DNA from: Brevibacillus laterosporus
Lineage (GTDB): Bacteria; Bacillota; Bacilli; Brevibacillales; Brevibacillaceae
DNA length: 64,000 nucleotides
Direction: 5' to 3'
Assembly: GCF_030489605.1 (NCBI RefSeq)
Contig: NZ_JAUKFY010000023.1
Coordinates: 1 to 64,000 of the forward strand
The translations under genes and the position numbers were made by a program. Below, piece after piece: positions 40,137 to 48,690 of the stretch. The notes beneath the pieces are model-generated. The model was not told where the DNA came from, made no database searches, and was given only the letters and a program-made list of their open reading frames with translations. Position 1 is the first letter of the stretch. Each line of letters starts with the position of its first letter.

Positions 40137-40898
40137 GTGTTATCTGAGCTGCGAGTAGTACCCATTAATCAAGTATTTTTACATGAAGAATACGAAGTAG
40201 AGAGGCTAAAAAAACTTTGCAGCAAAATTAAAAATGAGCAAAAGGTAAAAAATCCTCCTATCGCTTTGCAACTTGAACATGACAAATATTTGATTCTTGA
40301 TGGAGCTCACCGCACATTATCTTTACAAAGATTGAATTGCAAACGAATTGTGATACAAGTGGTGGATTTAGAGTATCTTTCCATAGATGCCTGGGCTCAT
40401 CATCTTGTAGATGCTGAGAATCTTATCGAGGAATTGCTACAGAACCCCGATTTATTATGGCGGAAGGAGAAATATGCTTTAGACCCCATTGCGACGCTTT
40501 TCGTTGGGAATGAGAAACACTATGTATACACTGCCGCAGATTTTTACATGGATGTAAAAAAGAGAATTAAGATTTGGAAGGAGATTGTTAATTCTTATTC
40601 CAGTAAATATAAATTTGATCGTATAACAGCAGAGCAATTGCCTGTTGAACGAGGCATTGTATTTCAATATCCTGCTTTTCATATTGATCAGATTAAAAAT
40701 ATAGTTGATGAAGGCCTTCTTTTACCAGCAGGTGTAACAAAATTTACCCTTACTTGCGGACGAATTTTGAATTTGAATATCCCGCTTAGTTTTTTGATTC
40801 GAGAAGATTACGTAGAAGAGGATTGGCTTGAATTGCTGGCATTATGGAGGGCTTCTATTAGGCTTTATACTGATCCGGTTTTTTTGTGTGAAATTTAG
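40137..40898 (+). CDS. SbnI-like ParB-fold protein (probable free L-serine kinase)
   Basis: A 253-residue protein, the same length as staphylococcal SbnI. The N-terminal ParB/sulfiredoxin-like domain has LRVVPINQVFLHEEYE and the nucleotide-binding ILDGAHRTLSLQRL signature of serine kinases (ADP- or ATP-dependent) that make O-phospho-L-serine. In the Sbn pathway this is the substrate of SbnA. GTG start 8 bp after AAAGGAGG. First gene of the cassette and closely followed by the others, so one operon. The biochemical role is inferred from family and neighbours. Confidence 0.75.
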   Translation: MLSELRVVPINQVFLHEEYEVERLKKLCSKIKNEQKVKNPPIALQLEHDKYLILDGAHRTLSLQRLNCKRIVIQVVDLEYLSIDAWAHHLVDAENLIEELLQNPDLLWRKEKYALDPIATLFVGNEKHYVYTAADFYMDVKKRIKIWKEIVNSYSSKYKFDRITAEQLPVERGIVFQYPAFHIDQIKNIVDEGLLLPAGVTKFTLTCGRILNLNIPLSFLIREDYVEEDWLELLALWRASIRLYTDPVFLCEI

Positions 40899-40932
40899 GA
40901 GGGAAAAGGTAAAAAAGAGGAGGAGACTTTAG

Positions 40933-41814
40933 GTGGAGATGAAAAAGGCTAAAGCTCATCTATTACTGACAGAGGCAAGTTTTCACGCTGCATATTTAAT
41001 CAGAGATTGGTATGAAAGCTTTAAAGATACAACTTCATTCAAGGGTATTGTTATCAGAGACGATCAGGGTAACAGTGAACAAAAGGTGCAATTCCACCGT
41101 GCATTCTCTGGTAAAAAGCAACTTACAGAGAATGAATACAGTGAGCTCCTTTTGCTATACGGAACAATCAGTGAAGCAGAAAAAAGTATGATTTCATTAT
41201 ACGGAATTCCCTCCTATCCTGCTGATGTCGCTGGGCATACCCATTATAGCGGACCCAATTTGAATCATCCTGACATGGAAGTGTTTATCAGTGATTTGAC
41301 CAAGGAATATGATCTTACTGTATATATTTTCTTGGATCAGATTTTAAAACCCTGGTGGATCGAGTATACAGAGGGCAACATTATTAATGCTCATTCAGCA
41401 GTTCTTCCGTATGCGAGAGGAATGTATGCCATCGAAAATATGGCTGTAAAAGGTAACCAGAATGATTTTCAAAGAGCCGCTGGAGCATCCATACATTATG
41501 TTGATAACGGAATCGATACAGGGCCAATTATCAGAGCGGCAAGAATAAAGGACCCTTTTCGTTATGAATCCATATGGGAAGTGAAGGCTGCTTCCTATCG
41601 ATTAGCTTTTGAGCTTTTAGTCAATCAGGCGAGGGCCGAATTTGAAAATCCTGATTTGCAATATGTAGGAGTTAAGAGCGATAAAAACGACTTAGGAGAA
41701 AATTTTTTAAGTAAAAATTTTGATGAGGATAAAAGGAAGGTAGCCCAAGAGCAATTTCTATCAATGAAAAAGTCTCAAATGTCATTTAAACAAGCATGGG
41801 AGGCGAGAACATGA
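40933..41814 (+). CDS. Formyltransferase-family protein
   Basis: A 293-residue protein with a 10-formyltetrahydrofolate-dependent formyltransferase fold. The catalytic triad asparagine, histidine and aspartate are visible in INAHSAVLPYARGM, GASIHYVDNG and GIDTGPII. The N-terminal third diverges from methionyl-tRNA and GAR formyltransferases, and the C-terminal tRNA-binding domain is missing, so a small amino-acid substrate is likely. GTG start near GGAGGAG; its TGA overlaps the next ATG by 4 bases (ATGA), so it is translationally coupled to the SbnA gene. Its presence in a diaminopropionate operon suggests an N-formylated product. Confidence 0.75.
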   Translation: MEMKKAKAHLLLTEASFHAAYLIRDWYESFKDTTSFKGIVIRDDQGNSEQKVQFHRAFSGKKQLTENEYSELLLLYGTISEAEKSMISLYGIPSYPADVAGHTHYSGPNLNHPDMEVFISDLTKEYDLTVYIFLDQILKPWWIEYTEGNIINAHSAVLPYARGMYAIENMAVKGNQNDFQRAAGASIHYVDNGIDTGPIIRAARIKDPFRYESIWEVKAASYRLAFELLVNQARAEFENPDLQYVGVKSDKNDLGENFLSKNFDEDKRKVAQEQFLSMKKSQMSFKQAWEART

Positions 41815-42797
41815 TTTATGAAAATGCTTTAGAATTAATAGGCAATACACCAGTGGTGAAGCTTAGGCATTTAGTTCGGAGTGAAAATAGCGAATTATTT
41901 GTAAAATTAGAAGGCTTTAATCCTGGGGGAAGCTCAAAAGATAGGGTTGCCAAGCGCATAATTGAGTTTGCTGAAAAAAACGGGCAACTAAAGCCAAATG
42001 GAACAATTGTTGAATCCTCATCAGGCAATCTGGCTATAGGATTAGCTATGGTAGCGAAGATGAAGGGCTATAAAATGATATGTGTGGTAGACCCTAAAAT
42101 TAGCAAGGTTAATTTAAACCTGATTCAAGCATTTGGGGCACAGGTTCATATGGTAGAAAAGGCAGATGAACATGGAAACTATTTAAAAACACGGTTGGCC
42201 GCGGCTCAATTATTAGAAAAAACGATAGAGGGTGCTTATTGGCCCAATCAATACAACAATCCAGAGAATCCTAGAGCGTATGTGGAGTCATTAGCCCGTG
42301 AGATTCACAGTGATTTTCAGGATACACTAGATTGGATTGTTTGCCCGGTTGGCACAGCTGGATTAATAACAGGAGTGGCAACAGAAATGAAAAAATTAAG
42401 CCCTTCTGTGAAAATTTTAGCTGTAGACGCTGTAGGTTCGGTTATCTTTGGGGGGCAACCAGGCCCGCGAAGGTTGCTGGGGATTGGCAATGCTATTGTT
42501 CCTGGGAATTTAGATAAAAGCTTGTATGATGATGTAAGCTATGTGAATGACGCAGATGCGTTCTATATCACAAGGCAATTGGTACTACAGGAAGGATTAC
42601 TTGTTGGAGGGTCATCAGGGGCAGCAGTTTGTGCAGCCCTGCGTTTACTTGACGATTTACCTGAAGGACAAAGAGTATTAGCCGTTTTGCCTGACAGAGG
42701 AGATAGATACTACAGCACCATTTTTTCAGATGAATGGATGAGCCAACATGACATTACACTGCCTACCTCCATTTATAAATCTGTTTCGATTAAATAA
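41811..42797 (+). CDS. SbnA-like N-(2-amino-2-carboxyethyl)-L-glutamate synthase
   Basis: A 328-residue PLP enzyme of the cysteine-synthase fold. The PLP lysine is in GGSSKDRVAKRII, the phosphate loop in GTAGLITG, and EGLLVGGSSGAAVCAALRL is the SbnA-type C-terminal signature. SbnA joins O-phospho-L-serine and glutamate, releasing phosphate. The ATG at 41811 follows GGGAGGCG and overlaps the upstream stop. SbnB follows 24 bp later. Known from staphyloferrin B, viomycin-type and other diaminopropionate pathways. Confidence 0.88.
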   Translation: MIYENALELIGNTPVVKLRHLVRSENSELFVKLEGFNPGGSSKDRVAKRIIEFAEKNGQLKPNGTIVESSSGNLAIGLAMVAKMKGYKMICVVDPKISKVNLNLIQAFGAQVHMVEKADEHGNYLKTRLAAAQLLEKTIEGAYWPNQYNNPENPRAYVESLAREIHSDFQDTLDWIVCPVGTAGLITGVATEMKKLSPSVKILAVDAVGSVIFGGQPGPRRLLGIGNAIVPGNLDKSLYDDVSYVNDADAFYITRQLVLQEGLLVGGSSGAAVCAALRLLDDLPEGQRVLAVLPDRGDRYYSTIFSDEWMSQHDITLPTSIYKSVSIK

Positions 42798-42821
42798 AGC
42801 GACAGCGATAAAGGAGTGGTT

Positions 42822-43844
42822 ATGATGTTAGTGGAAACAAAGCCGGAATTAATTTATCTGAACAAGCAAGATATTATCAACGTAGGCGGCTATAAGTCAG
42901 AGATATACGTACAGGCTATAAAACAAGCTCTTACCCTGCATTCAGAAAAGAACTTCAGTCAGCCCCTAAAACCGTATCTCAAAACCAATAAAAAGGATGA
43001 GCATATCGCAGATAGAATCATAGCTATGCCGGCTTATCTGGGGGAGCCTTCCATCTCGGGCATCAAGTGGATCGGAAGTAAATTTTCCAATCCTACGAAA
43101 AAGAATCTGGAAAGAGCAAGCGCTTTGATTATTTTAAATGATCCTGAAACAAACTTCCCCATCGCGATTTTAGAGGGCAGTGTCATCAGTGCTATGAGAA
43201 CTGCGGCAGTAACAGTAGTAGCCACTGAATACTTGGCGAAAAAAGCCTTCCAGCATTTATCCGTTATAGGTTGTGGATTAATTGCTAAGATGCAAATAAA
43301 TTCTTTATTGGAGCAGTTTGACCATATTAAGAATGTTCACTTGTTTGATTTAGATTTACAAAAGGCTGAAATGTTTGGCAAGGAGTTGCAGCAGCGCTTT
43401 GGTCATGTTGTATTTCAGATTCATCACTCAGCTCAAAGTGCAGTAGAAAATGCCGAAGTTCTCGTCACGTGCACCGTCACAGACCAGCCTTATATTAAAG
43501 CAGACTGGATTCAGAAAGGAACATTTGTAAGTAACATTTCTATTATGGACTTAGAGAAGGAAGCTTTTTTACGGGCGGATAAAGTGGTGGTTGATGACTG
43601 GGATCAATCTAATCGTGAGAAAAAAATTATTAATCAGTTAGTATTAGAAGGCAAATTTTCAAAGGAAATGCTTCATGCAGAGCTAGGGGATATTATCACG
43701 AATAAAAAAGCCGGCCGAGAAACCGATGATGAGATTATTATTTTAAATCCGATGGGCATGGCTATAGAAGATATCTCGTGCGCTTATGAAATTTATAGAA
43801 AAGCACGACAAGAAGGAGTAGGTACAATGCTGAGCTTGTATTAA
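42822..43844 (+). CDS. SbnB-like N-(2-amino-2-carboxyethyl)-L-glutamate dehydrogenase
   Basis: About 340 residues of the ornithine-cyclodeaminase/mu-crystallin family. Seen: SGIKWIGSKFSNP and AILEGSVISAMRTAAVT near the substrate site, and the Rossmann segment LSVIGCGLIAKMQI for NAD. SbnB oxidatively cleaves the SbnA product to L-2,3-diaminopropionate and 2-oxoglutarate. ATG 5 bp after AAGGAG; a second ATG at 42825 is equally good. Last gene of the operon before a strong terminator. Confidence 0.88.
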   Translation: MMLVETKPELIYLNKQDIINVGGYKSEIYVQAIKQALTLHSEKNFSQPLKPYLKTNKKDEHIADRIIAMPAYLGEPSISGIKWIGSKFSNPTKKNLERASALIILNDPETNFPIAILEGSVISAMRTAAVTVVATEYLAKKAFQHLSVIGCGLIAKMQINSLLEQFDHIKNVHLFDLDLQKAEMFGKELQQRFGHVVFQIHHSAQSAVENAEVLVTCTVTDQPYIKADWIQKGTFVSNISIMDLEKEAFLRADKVVVDDWDQSNREKKIINQLVLEGKFSKEMLHAELGDIITNKKAGRETDDEIIILNPMGMAIEDISCAYEIYRKARQEGVGTMLSLY

Positions 43845-43900
43845 AGGCAAGTAAATACGCAAGCAGTAGGCTGTACGATAAAAAATGAATTTGCAGCGAT

Positions 43901-43948
43901 AAAAAAGCACATGGTTTGGCACTAATAGTCAAACGAAGTGCTTTTTTT
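43901..43948 (+). terminator. Terminator of the diaminopropionate operon
   Basis: AAAAAAGCAC/GTGCTTTTTTT with an inner GTTTGGC/GTCAAAC stem. Confidence 0.88.
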
Positions 43949-44014
43949 ATTTATCTTATTTCTTTTCCACGTTTTACATATACATGAGGTAGAGGTGAAA
44001 AGGAGGGATTGTGG

Positions 44015-44218
44015 ATGAACCAGGAGGAACAACGTCAGCTGGAATATGCAATTGATGAAATAACGGAAATTGCCAAAGGGTTTGGCTTAGATTTTTATCC
44101 TATGCGGTATGAGATATGTCCTGCGGAGATTATTTATACATTTGGGGCCTATGGCATGCCGACTAGATATTCGCATTGGTCGTTTGGTAAGAGAAGGAAC
44201 CGGACGTATGAAACTTAA
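44015..44218 (+). pseudogene. spoVR: spoVR, 5' part, interrupted by the serine-recombinase element
   Basis: The first 59 codons are clear Spo[22 protein letters not shown], then [17 protein letters not shown] and HWSFGK. SpoVR normally continues for about 400 more residues with a conserved Phe/Met-rich segment, but here the frame turns into unrelated sequence (RRNRTYET) and stops. Homology ends at about 44,191 (codon AAG). A perfect AGGAGG site lies 8 bp before the ATG at 44015, so the 5' end is healthy. The rest of the gene is not in the window and is expected beyond its right edge. SpoVR is a sporulation protein affecting spore cortex and works with the PrkA/YhbH families. Confidence 0.9.
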
Positions 44219-45642
44219 TCAAAGACATTCCAATATACTGTTGGCTCTGCCTTTTTATTAAGAACCACTTTTTTGATTATTGATCTGATCATTGTTTTTT
44301 GTTCCTCAAAAGTAAGGTAGTCCCAAGCTTCCCCAATTTGTTTGATAAGGTCTTGAACTTCTCCTGCATCTTTATAATCTGGAGAGGTGTCCTTTAAATC
44401 TTCCAAATGAGCCAAGATGGCTTCTTGTTCTTCCTCAAGCGATCTAATACGTCCTCCAACAGCCGATGCTTTAATCGCCCCTGCTTGTATTGCATCATAA
44501 AGATTTTCTAATCCCTCATGTACCTTTATTAATTTATCCTTCAAGGATTTGATAGCTTCTTCATTTTCTAAATAATCCTCTTTGCCAATGGAAAAGTCTT
44601 CAAGCAAATTCGGATTTAGTGCAGTTGCTTTTATTTGTTCTATAACAAATCTCTCAACATTTTTTCTATGTTGATAGCCTAACGAGCACTTTTCTGTCAG
44701 TCTGCGGTCTCTAGCTCTGACGTGTTGATGTTTGCAAGCGTAGAACTCGTAAACAGCCTCTCTATTATCAAGTCTTTTTTTTCGTCGGACATGCACGATT
44801 GGACCACCGCATTGAGAGCACTCGAGCAATCCTGTTAAAAGATATTCCCCTGCAGGAGGTAGTCCACCTCTTCTTTTTGCATTTTCTCTGCGGGCAGCTT
44901 CCCAGGTTTCATCATCTATGATTGGTTCATGTTTTCCATCTATAACTACACCGGCATTTTGTAATTTCCCAGTATAAGTAATTCTAAATAATATGTTATT
45001 TATTTTGGTGTGATCGAAATATCTTGATTTGGTTCTAGTTGCAGCCCAATCAGAAATGGCAGATAGGGAATCACCACGTATGTACCTTTTGAAAATTTCT
45101 TTTACTACTAATGCTTCTTCAGGAATGATTTCAAGTCGTTTCTCCTCTTTGTTCCAACTATAGCCATATGGAATTCGTCCTCCAGACCAAAACCCCTGAT
45201 TAAAACGCTGCCTTCTACCAAATGTTGTACGTTCAATGATCATATCTCGCTCCAGTTGGGCGAATACAGCCAATATGCCCAGCATTGCTTTCCCTAGAGG
45301 AGTAGAAGTATCAAATGGTTCAGTTGCCGATTTAAAAGATACTCCATTTTTTTCGAATACATCCTCAAGTAGATGTAAGACATCTAATTGTTTCCTTCCT
45401 AAGCGATCTAACTTATATACAAGCACAATATCGATCTTTTTTTCTTCTATGTTCCGTATCATTCTTTTCAAGGCAGGTCTTTCGATATTGGTTCCAGTAA
45501 ATCCATCATCAATATACAGAGTGTATTCTTCCCAACCTTGGGATTTGCAAAAAGCGACTAAACGCTCTTTTTGACCATCTATAGAAAATCCATGCTGAGA
45601 TTGTTCCTCTGTACTAACCCTGATATAAATACCAATTTTCAT
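44215..45642 (-). CDS. Large serine recombinase (SpoIVCA-type)
   Basis: A 475-residue site-specific recombinase. The resolvase domain has catalytic S10 in [19 protein letters not shown], and [14 protein letters not shown] recombinase domain (about 155-265) and a zinc ribbon (CSQCGG with the later YACKH and EKCSLG) follow, then a coiled coil (about 350-430). Enzymes of this type excise skin from sigK, and SP-beta from spsM. It lies at the element border with its stop overlapping the truncated spoVR frame. Intact, with GGAGGTTTACT before ATG. It is probably both integrase and excisionase core. Confidence 0.93.
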   Translation of the reverse strand: MKIGIYIRVSTEEQSQHGFSIDGQKERLVAFCKSQGWEEYTLYIDDGFTGTNIERPALKRMIRNIEEKKIDIVLVYKLDRLGRKQLDVLHLLEDVFEKNGVSFKSATEPFDTSTPLGKAMLGILAVFAQLERDMIIERTTFGRRQRFNQGFWSGGRIPYGYSWNKEEKRLEIIPEEALVVKEIFKRYIRGDSLSAISDWAATRTKSRYFDHTKINNILFRITYTGKLQNAGVVIDGKHEPIIDDETWEAARRENAKRRGGLPPAGEYLLTGLLECSQCGGPIVHVRRKKRLDNREAVYEFYACKHQHVRARDRRLTEKCSLGYQHRKNVERFVIEQIKATALNPNLLEDFSIGKEDYLENEEAIKSLKDKLIKVHEGLENLYDAIQAGAIKASAVGGRIRSLEEEQEAILAHLEDLKDTSPDYKDAGEVQDLIKQIGEAWDYLTFEEQKTMIRSIIKKVVLNKKAEPTVYWNVFD

Positions 45643-45776
45643 AGTAAACCTCCATTGGAGTAGGATGATTTTCCTTTAACTTAGAGGTATGAATGAACAG
45701 TAGAAATAATTAGACTACAGGAAAAATTTTTATGTTAATTTATCATTGCTTTAATTGGGCTATTTGTCAGAATGAC

Positions 45777-45897
45777 AAAAAAGTAAGATCGCCATTGAGC
45801 CCGCAAAAGCTTGACGATCTTACTTCGTGACTGAGCCAGCCTCATTGAGAGGCAGCTTATTGTACAAACCGTAGGTGTTGGAGCACCTGCGGTCTTT
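45777..45897 (-). ncRNA. Putative small RNA cassette 1
   Basis: On the minus strand TATAAT (45906-45901) is followed by a 5' hairpin (ACCGCAGGTG/CACCTACGGT), about 60 nt of spacer, and a strong end hairpin AAGTAAGATCG/CGATCTTACTT with T6. A second cassette with the same layout is at 47403-47509. Read the other way, the 5' hairpin is itself a terminator (TCTTTTTT), but no plus-strand gene lies upstream. It could be the antisense RNA of a type I toxin system; not proven. Confidence 0.35.
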
Positions 45898-46077
45898 TTT
45901 ATTATATGCGTACGTGTACTCTTATAATACCATATTCTAGGTCTTTATATAAAGCATTCCAACAATATAAATTCTATTATTAAGAAATGTTCAATAAAAT
46001 TAATTAAATTTGACTCTTTTTTACATTACGGTAATATCTAGTGGGGATGAAAATTACAAATATTAGAAGGTGATATG

Positions 46078-46659
46078 ATGTTTGCAAAAAAAGGGATACA
46101 TTACTTTTTTTTAGCTTGTTATATACTTGCATTTTCACTGATATTAATCTCATGTGACGATAAAAAAAATTCGGTAGTTCTTGATAGCAATAAATTTAAC
46201 AACATGTATGAGAGTATTAAAAATAATTTTAAACCAGAAGGGTATGTTGAAATTACTGGTGATTGGAAAATTTCAACTATGGTTCCAACACTAGTGGGAG
46301 AATCTGAAAAGCAGCATGATGTATTTCAAGAAAATAATAAAACTTTAGTATATAAAAACGAAAAAGAAGGAATTATTGTTCAAATGGGTTTAACGCCTAG
46401 TAACACCGAAGCGTTTGAGTGGAAAAATGCAATTAGATATTCACCGAATTTTTATAACTCTCAAAAAAAAGATTATGGGATCTCAGATCATTATAGTGAT
46501 GTGTATCCCAATACCGAGGTTAATACCTATATTTTCACAGGAAAAGGGCTGAATTTAAGCATAGTTTCTATTTCAGACAAAATTAAAGTACCAAATGGAA
46601 CTGATCTTTCTGGTGATTTCCTCAATTCTTTCCTGGAGTTTTTAAGTAAACAACCTTAA
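46078..46659 (+). CDS. Hypothetical lipoprotein
   Basis: About 193 residues. Signal peptide with hydrophobic core YFFLACYILAFSLILISC; the lipobox LISC predicts lipidation and membrane anchoring. The mature part has a beta-rich domain (EGYVEITGDWKISTMVPTLV, EKEGIIVQMGLTPSN). No family recognised. Either ATG (46075 or 46078) fits the AAGGTGAT site; the second has better spacing. Followed 60 bp later by another secreted protein gene, perhaps cotranscribed. Confidence 0.6.
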   Translation: MFAKKGIHYFFLACYILAFSLILISCDDKKNSVVLDSNKFNNMYESIKNNFKPEGYVEITGDWKISTMVPTLVGESEKQHDVFQENNKTLVYKNEKEGIIVQMGLTPSNTEAFEWKNAIRYSPNFYNSQKKDYGISDHYSDVYPNTEVNTYIFTGKGLNLSIVSISDKIKVPNGTDLSGDFLNSFLEFLSKQP

Positions 46660-46721
46660 CTATGGTTTTATAGCAAAATTGGCTATGAAATATATAATTT
46701 ATTTTTAGGAGGATTATTTTT

Positions 46722-47369
46722 ATGAAGAAGATTAAGGTATTACCTTTATTGGCTTTAGGAGCGGCTTTACTATCAACTAATGTAACCTCTACTGTATTTG
46801 CAGAAGACATTACAACCTATGAAAAAGATAGTAATCATCCAGATAAATATCGTGAGGTGGGCTCTTACAGTGAACCAGAGTCTACTAGAGTGAAGAGAGA
46901 TACTGGTATTACATATTATGCGGACGGGTATGTTGATGGTACAGCTAAAGCAAAATATTATAAAGATGATAAAAAATTTAAATTGATTCACAGAGAATAT
47001 GTAACCTTTGTTAAAGGGGTTAAAATTAAGCATGAATATTCTTCGAATGTTAAAGCAGTTGTTGAAAGTGAACATAATTTTAAAGGCGGTGTAGAGTTTC
47101 CAATCAAAGTAGTAAAAGCGTATTTAGGATACGAGTATGTCTCCAAAACAACTCATATAATTGAAAAAGGGCAAAAAATGAATGCCGAGTTTGATGAACC
47201 TGGAGAATATGTTGTAAATATATATGCAGTAGGAAAAGTATACGATATTACTGCTGATTGGAAGGCGGTTAAATACCCTAATAATAAAACTACTGTTCGT
47301 GACAGACATATTGGTAGAATCACAGTTCCAACTGAGTTCCGTCATACTCAAGTTATTTTAGACAATTAA
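46722..47369 (+). CDS. Hypothetical secreted protein
   Basis: A 215-residue exported protein. Signal peptide KVLPLLALGAALLSTNVTST ending VFA-ED. The mature protein is rich in Tyr, Lys and Asp with alternating beta pattern (YYADGYVDGTAKAKYYKDD, YVVNIYAVGKVYD), suggesting a beta-sandwich. There are no cysteines and no catalytic motif. ATG behind AGGAGG. The genomic setting (element cargo next to another secreted gene) would suit a toxin, adhesin or immunity-type protein, but none is proven. Confidence 0.6.
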   Translation: MKKIKVLPLLALGAALLSTNVTSTVFAEDITTYEKDSNHPDKYREVGSYSEPESTRVKRDTGITYYADGYVDGTAKAKYYKDDKKFKLIHREYVTFVKGVKIKHEYSSNVKAVVESEHNFKGGVEFPIKVVKAYLGYEYVSKTTHIIEKGQKMNAEFDEPGEYVVNIYAVGKVYDITADWKAVKYPNNKTTVRDRHIGRITVPTEFRHTQVILDN

Positions 47370-47402
47370 ATGTAAAAGGGCTGGATTAACAATGATTTTC
47401 TC

Positions 47403-47509
47403 TAAAAAAAGAAAATGATCTCCTTTAGCTAACGAGCTAGGAGATCATCTTCAAGTAAATTTGACCCATTTTGAAACGTTGACCGTAGGTGTTGGTAGCA
47501 CTTACGGTC
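47403..47509 (-). ncRNA. Putative small RNA cassette 2
   Basis: Paralogue in layout of the RNA at 45777-45897: TATAAT (47521-47516), 5' hairpin GACCGTAAGTG/CACCTACGGTC, spacer, then hairpin ATGATCTCCT/GGAGATCAT with inner AGCT stem and T7. The 5' hairpin could alternatively serve as the plus-strand terminator of the secreted gene ending at 47369. Confidence 0.35.
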
Positions 47510-47654
47510 TTTTTTATTATACCACGAACTAATTATTCCTGTTATACAATAGAATTTGGACTCTCCTAGCGCTCATAAATAAAGGTCACGGTACTAAAAG
47601 CAGAAGGTAATATTGTAATATCGCTCGAAAATAAATTAAGGAAAAAGCCGGCTG

Positions 47655-48115
47655 CTAAAGTTGCAGTCGGCTTTCTTTTTGAGGTTCTTTAGGTTTAAAC
47701 AAAATTGTAATAAACGAAAACCAGCCTTTAACAAATACGAATCCTATCACACCACCTATTACATTAAGAATGATATCATCAATATCAAAAAAGCCAACTC
47801 GAATTGCTAATATCATTGAATTCATTAAAAGGCTAAGAGCTAGAGTAAACACAAAATTTCTTAACATGTTGTTAATCGAGCTAAATAACAATGGTATCAG
47901 AATTCCAATAGGAATATAAAGTAGAATCTTCCCCAGTAATTCAAAACGATTGTAGGATTCAAAGTGTGTAAAAAAAGATATGATAGTATTAAACGGAATC
48001 AAACTTATTTCAAAGTAACTACCATGTAAACGTATTGTTTTTAGAAGGATGTACAGTAGATAAAGGGGCAGGAAAAAGAAAATGTGTTATACAGGAGTGT
48101 ATTCTTTTTAATCAT
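47655..48115 (-). pseudogene. VanZ-like membrane protein, frameshifted
   Basis: The downstream frame (47655-48002 and extending up to about 48085) reads as a VanZ-like protein: SLIPFNTIISFF, LLGKILLYIPIGILIPLLF, FDIDDIILNVIGGVIGFV. The natural start, ATG at 48115 after GGAGGCG, is in another frame (IKKNTLLYNTF). One missing base in the T-rich run near 48075 would join them into about 153 residues with four to five membrane segments. VanZ proteins affect glycopeptide resistance or membrane properties. Decayed unless the base is a sequencing error. Confidence 0.7.
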
Positions 48116-48376
48116 CGTAATAGAACGCCTCCTTAACGTAATTAGTTAAAAAACAAATCTTACATATCAGGCAAAGTATACCAAAAAAACAAGTGCAATT
48201 CCAATTAGAGGTAATAGTTAATTTAATATTTTAGCCAGTGTCCCATAAAAAACGTTTTTTTGAAATTCTGGGAATCTACTTAGATTTTTTTGATTAAATG
48301 TTATAATTTTCTTATTACAATAGATCGGTGCTCCACGTTGGTGCTCGGCTCATCCCTAGAAAGAAAGGGGGGGCGA

Positions 48377-48511
48377 ATGGTAATTACTCACGAAACTCTT
48401 TCTCTATTGTTCCAGTTTGGTTGCTTCATTGTGGTCTTGATGTTTTCAATATTGTTTGGTCATCTATCGGGAAAATTGGCTGATACAATGATGGCTTTAT
48501 TTCTTTTATGA
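48377..48511 (+). CDS. Holin-like toxin (TxpA/BsrG/YonT type), fused to AgrB remnant
   Basis: A 44-residue peptide. The first 27 residues (THETLSLLFQFGCFIVVLM) fit the putative holin-like toxin family: a Glu-Xaa-Leu-x-Leu start, one membrane helix, strong GGGGGGG-type ribosome site. These are type I toxins held by an antisense RNA. From residue about 28 the sequence (FGHLSGKLADTMMALFLL) instead resembles AgrB, whose remains continue downstream in another frame. It is therefore a chimera of toxin start and quorum-sensing protease remnant. The leader (about 48325-48345) holds a GGTGCTC repeat. Confidence 0.55.
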   Translation: MVITHETLSLLFQFGCFIVVLMFSILFGHLSGKLADTMMALFLL

Positions 48512-48643
48512 TACTGAGAGCCTTTTTAGGAGGATATCATTTCAAATCGTTAGGTGGATGTGCTGTAGTTACAGTAGCTATCATGTCTTATTCCGCACAT
48601 TCCTATGACTCCTGATGATCCCAAAGCTAAAAGAAATGATTGA
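48509..48643 (+). pseudogene. AgrB-like peptide-processing protein, remnant
   Basis: Read over two frames: ILRAFLGGYHFKSLGGCAV, with the GGYHxKS...C signature of AgrB (catalytic His and Cys), then after one frameshift LIPHIPMTPDDPKAKRND and stop. AgrB cuts and cyclises the quorum-sensing pre-peptide. Only about 60 of some 190 residues remain, and no AgrD gene is seen. A terminator follows at once. Confidence 0.6.
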
Positions 48644-48651
48644 GAAAAATA

Positions 48652-48690
48652 AAAAAAGCCGTTCGCTATTTATTAGTTGAACGGTTTTTT
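48652..48690. terminator. Terminator, possibly bidirectional
   Basis: AAAAAGCCGTTC/GAACGGTTTTTT around a 14-nt loop. It ends the toxin/AgrB transcript and overlaps the end of the minus-strand repressor gene. Confidence 0.8.

Noticed and set aside
40600-43000. A complete staphyloferrin B-like siderophore cluster
   Set aside because: Only SbnI, SbnA and SbnB-type genes are present; no IucA/IucC synthetases, decarboxylase or siderophore transporter are adjacent.
44015-44218. Treating the 67-codon SpoVR start as a small complete gene
   Set aside because: Conservation stops abruptly mid-domain beside a recombinase; the last nine codons are unrelated sequence.
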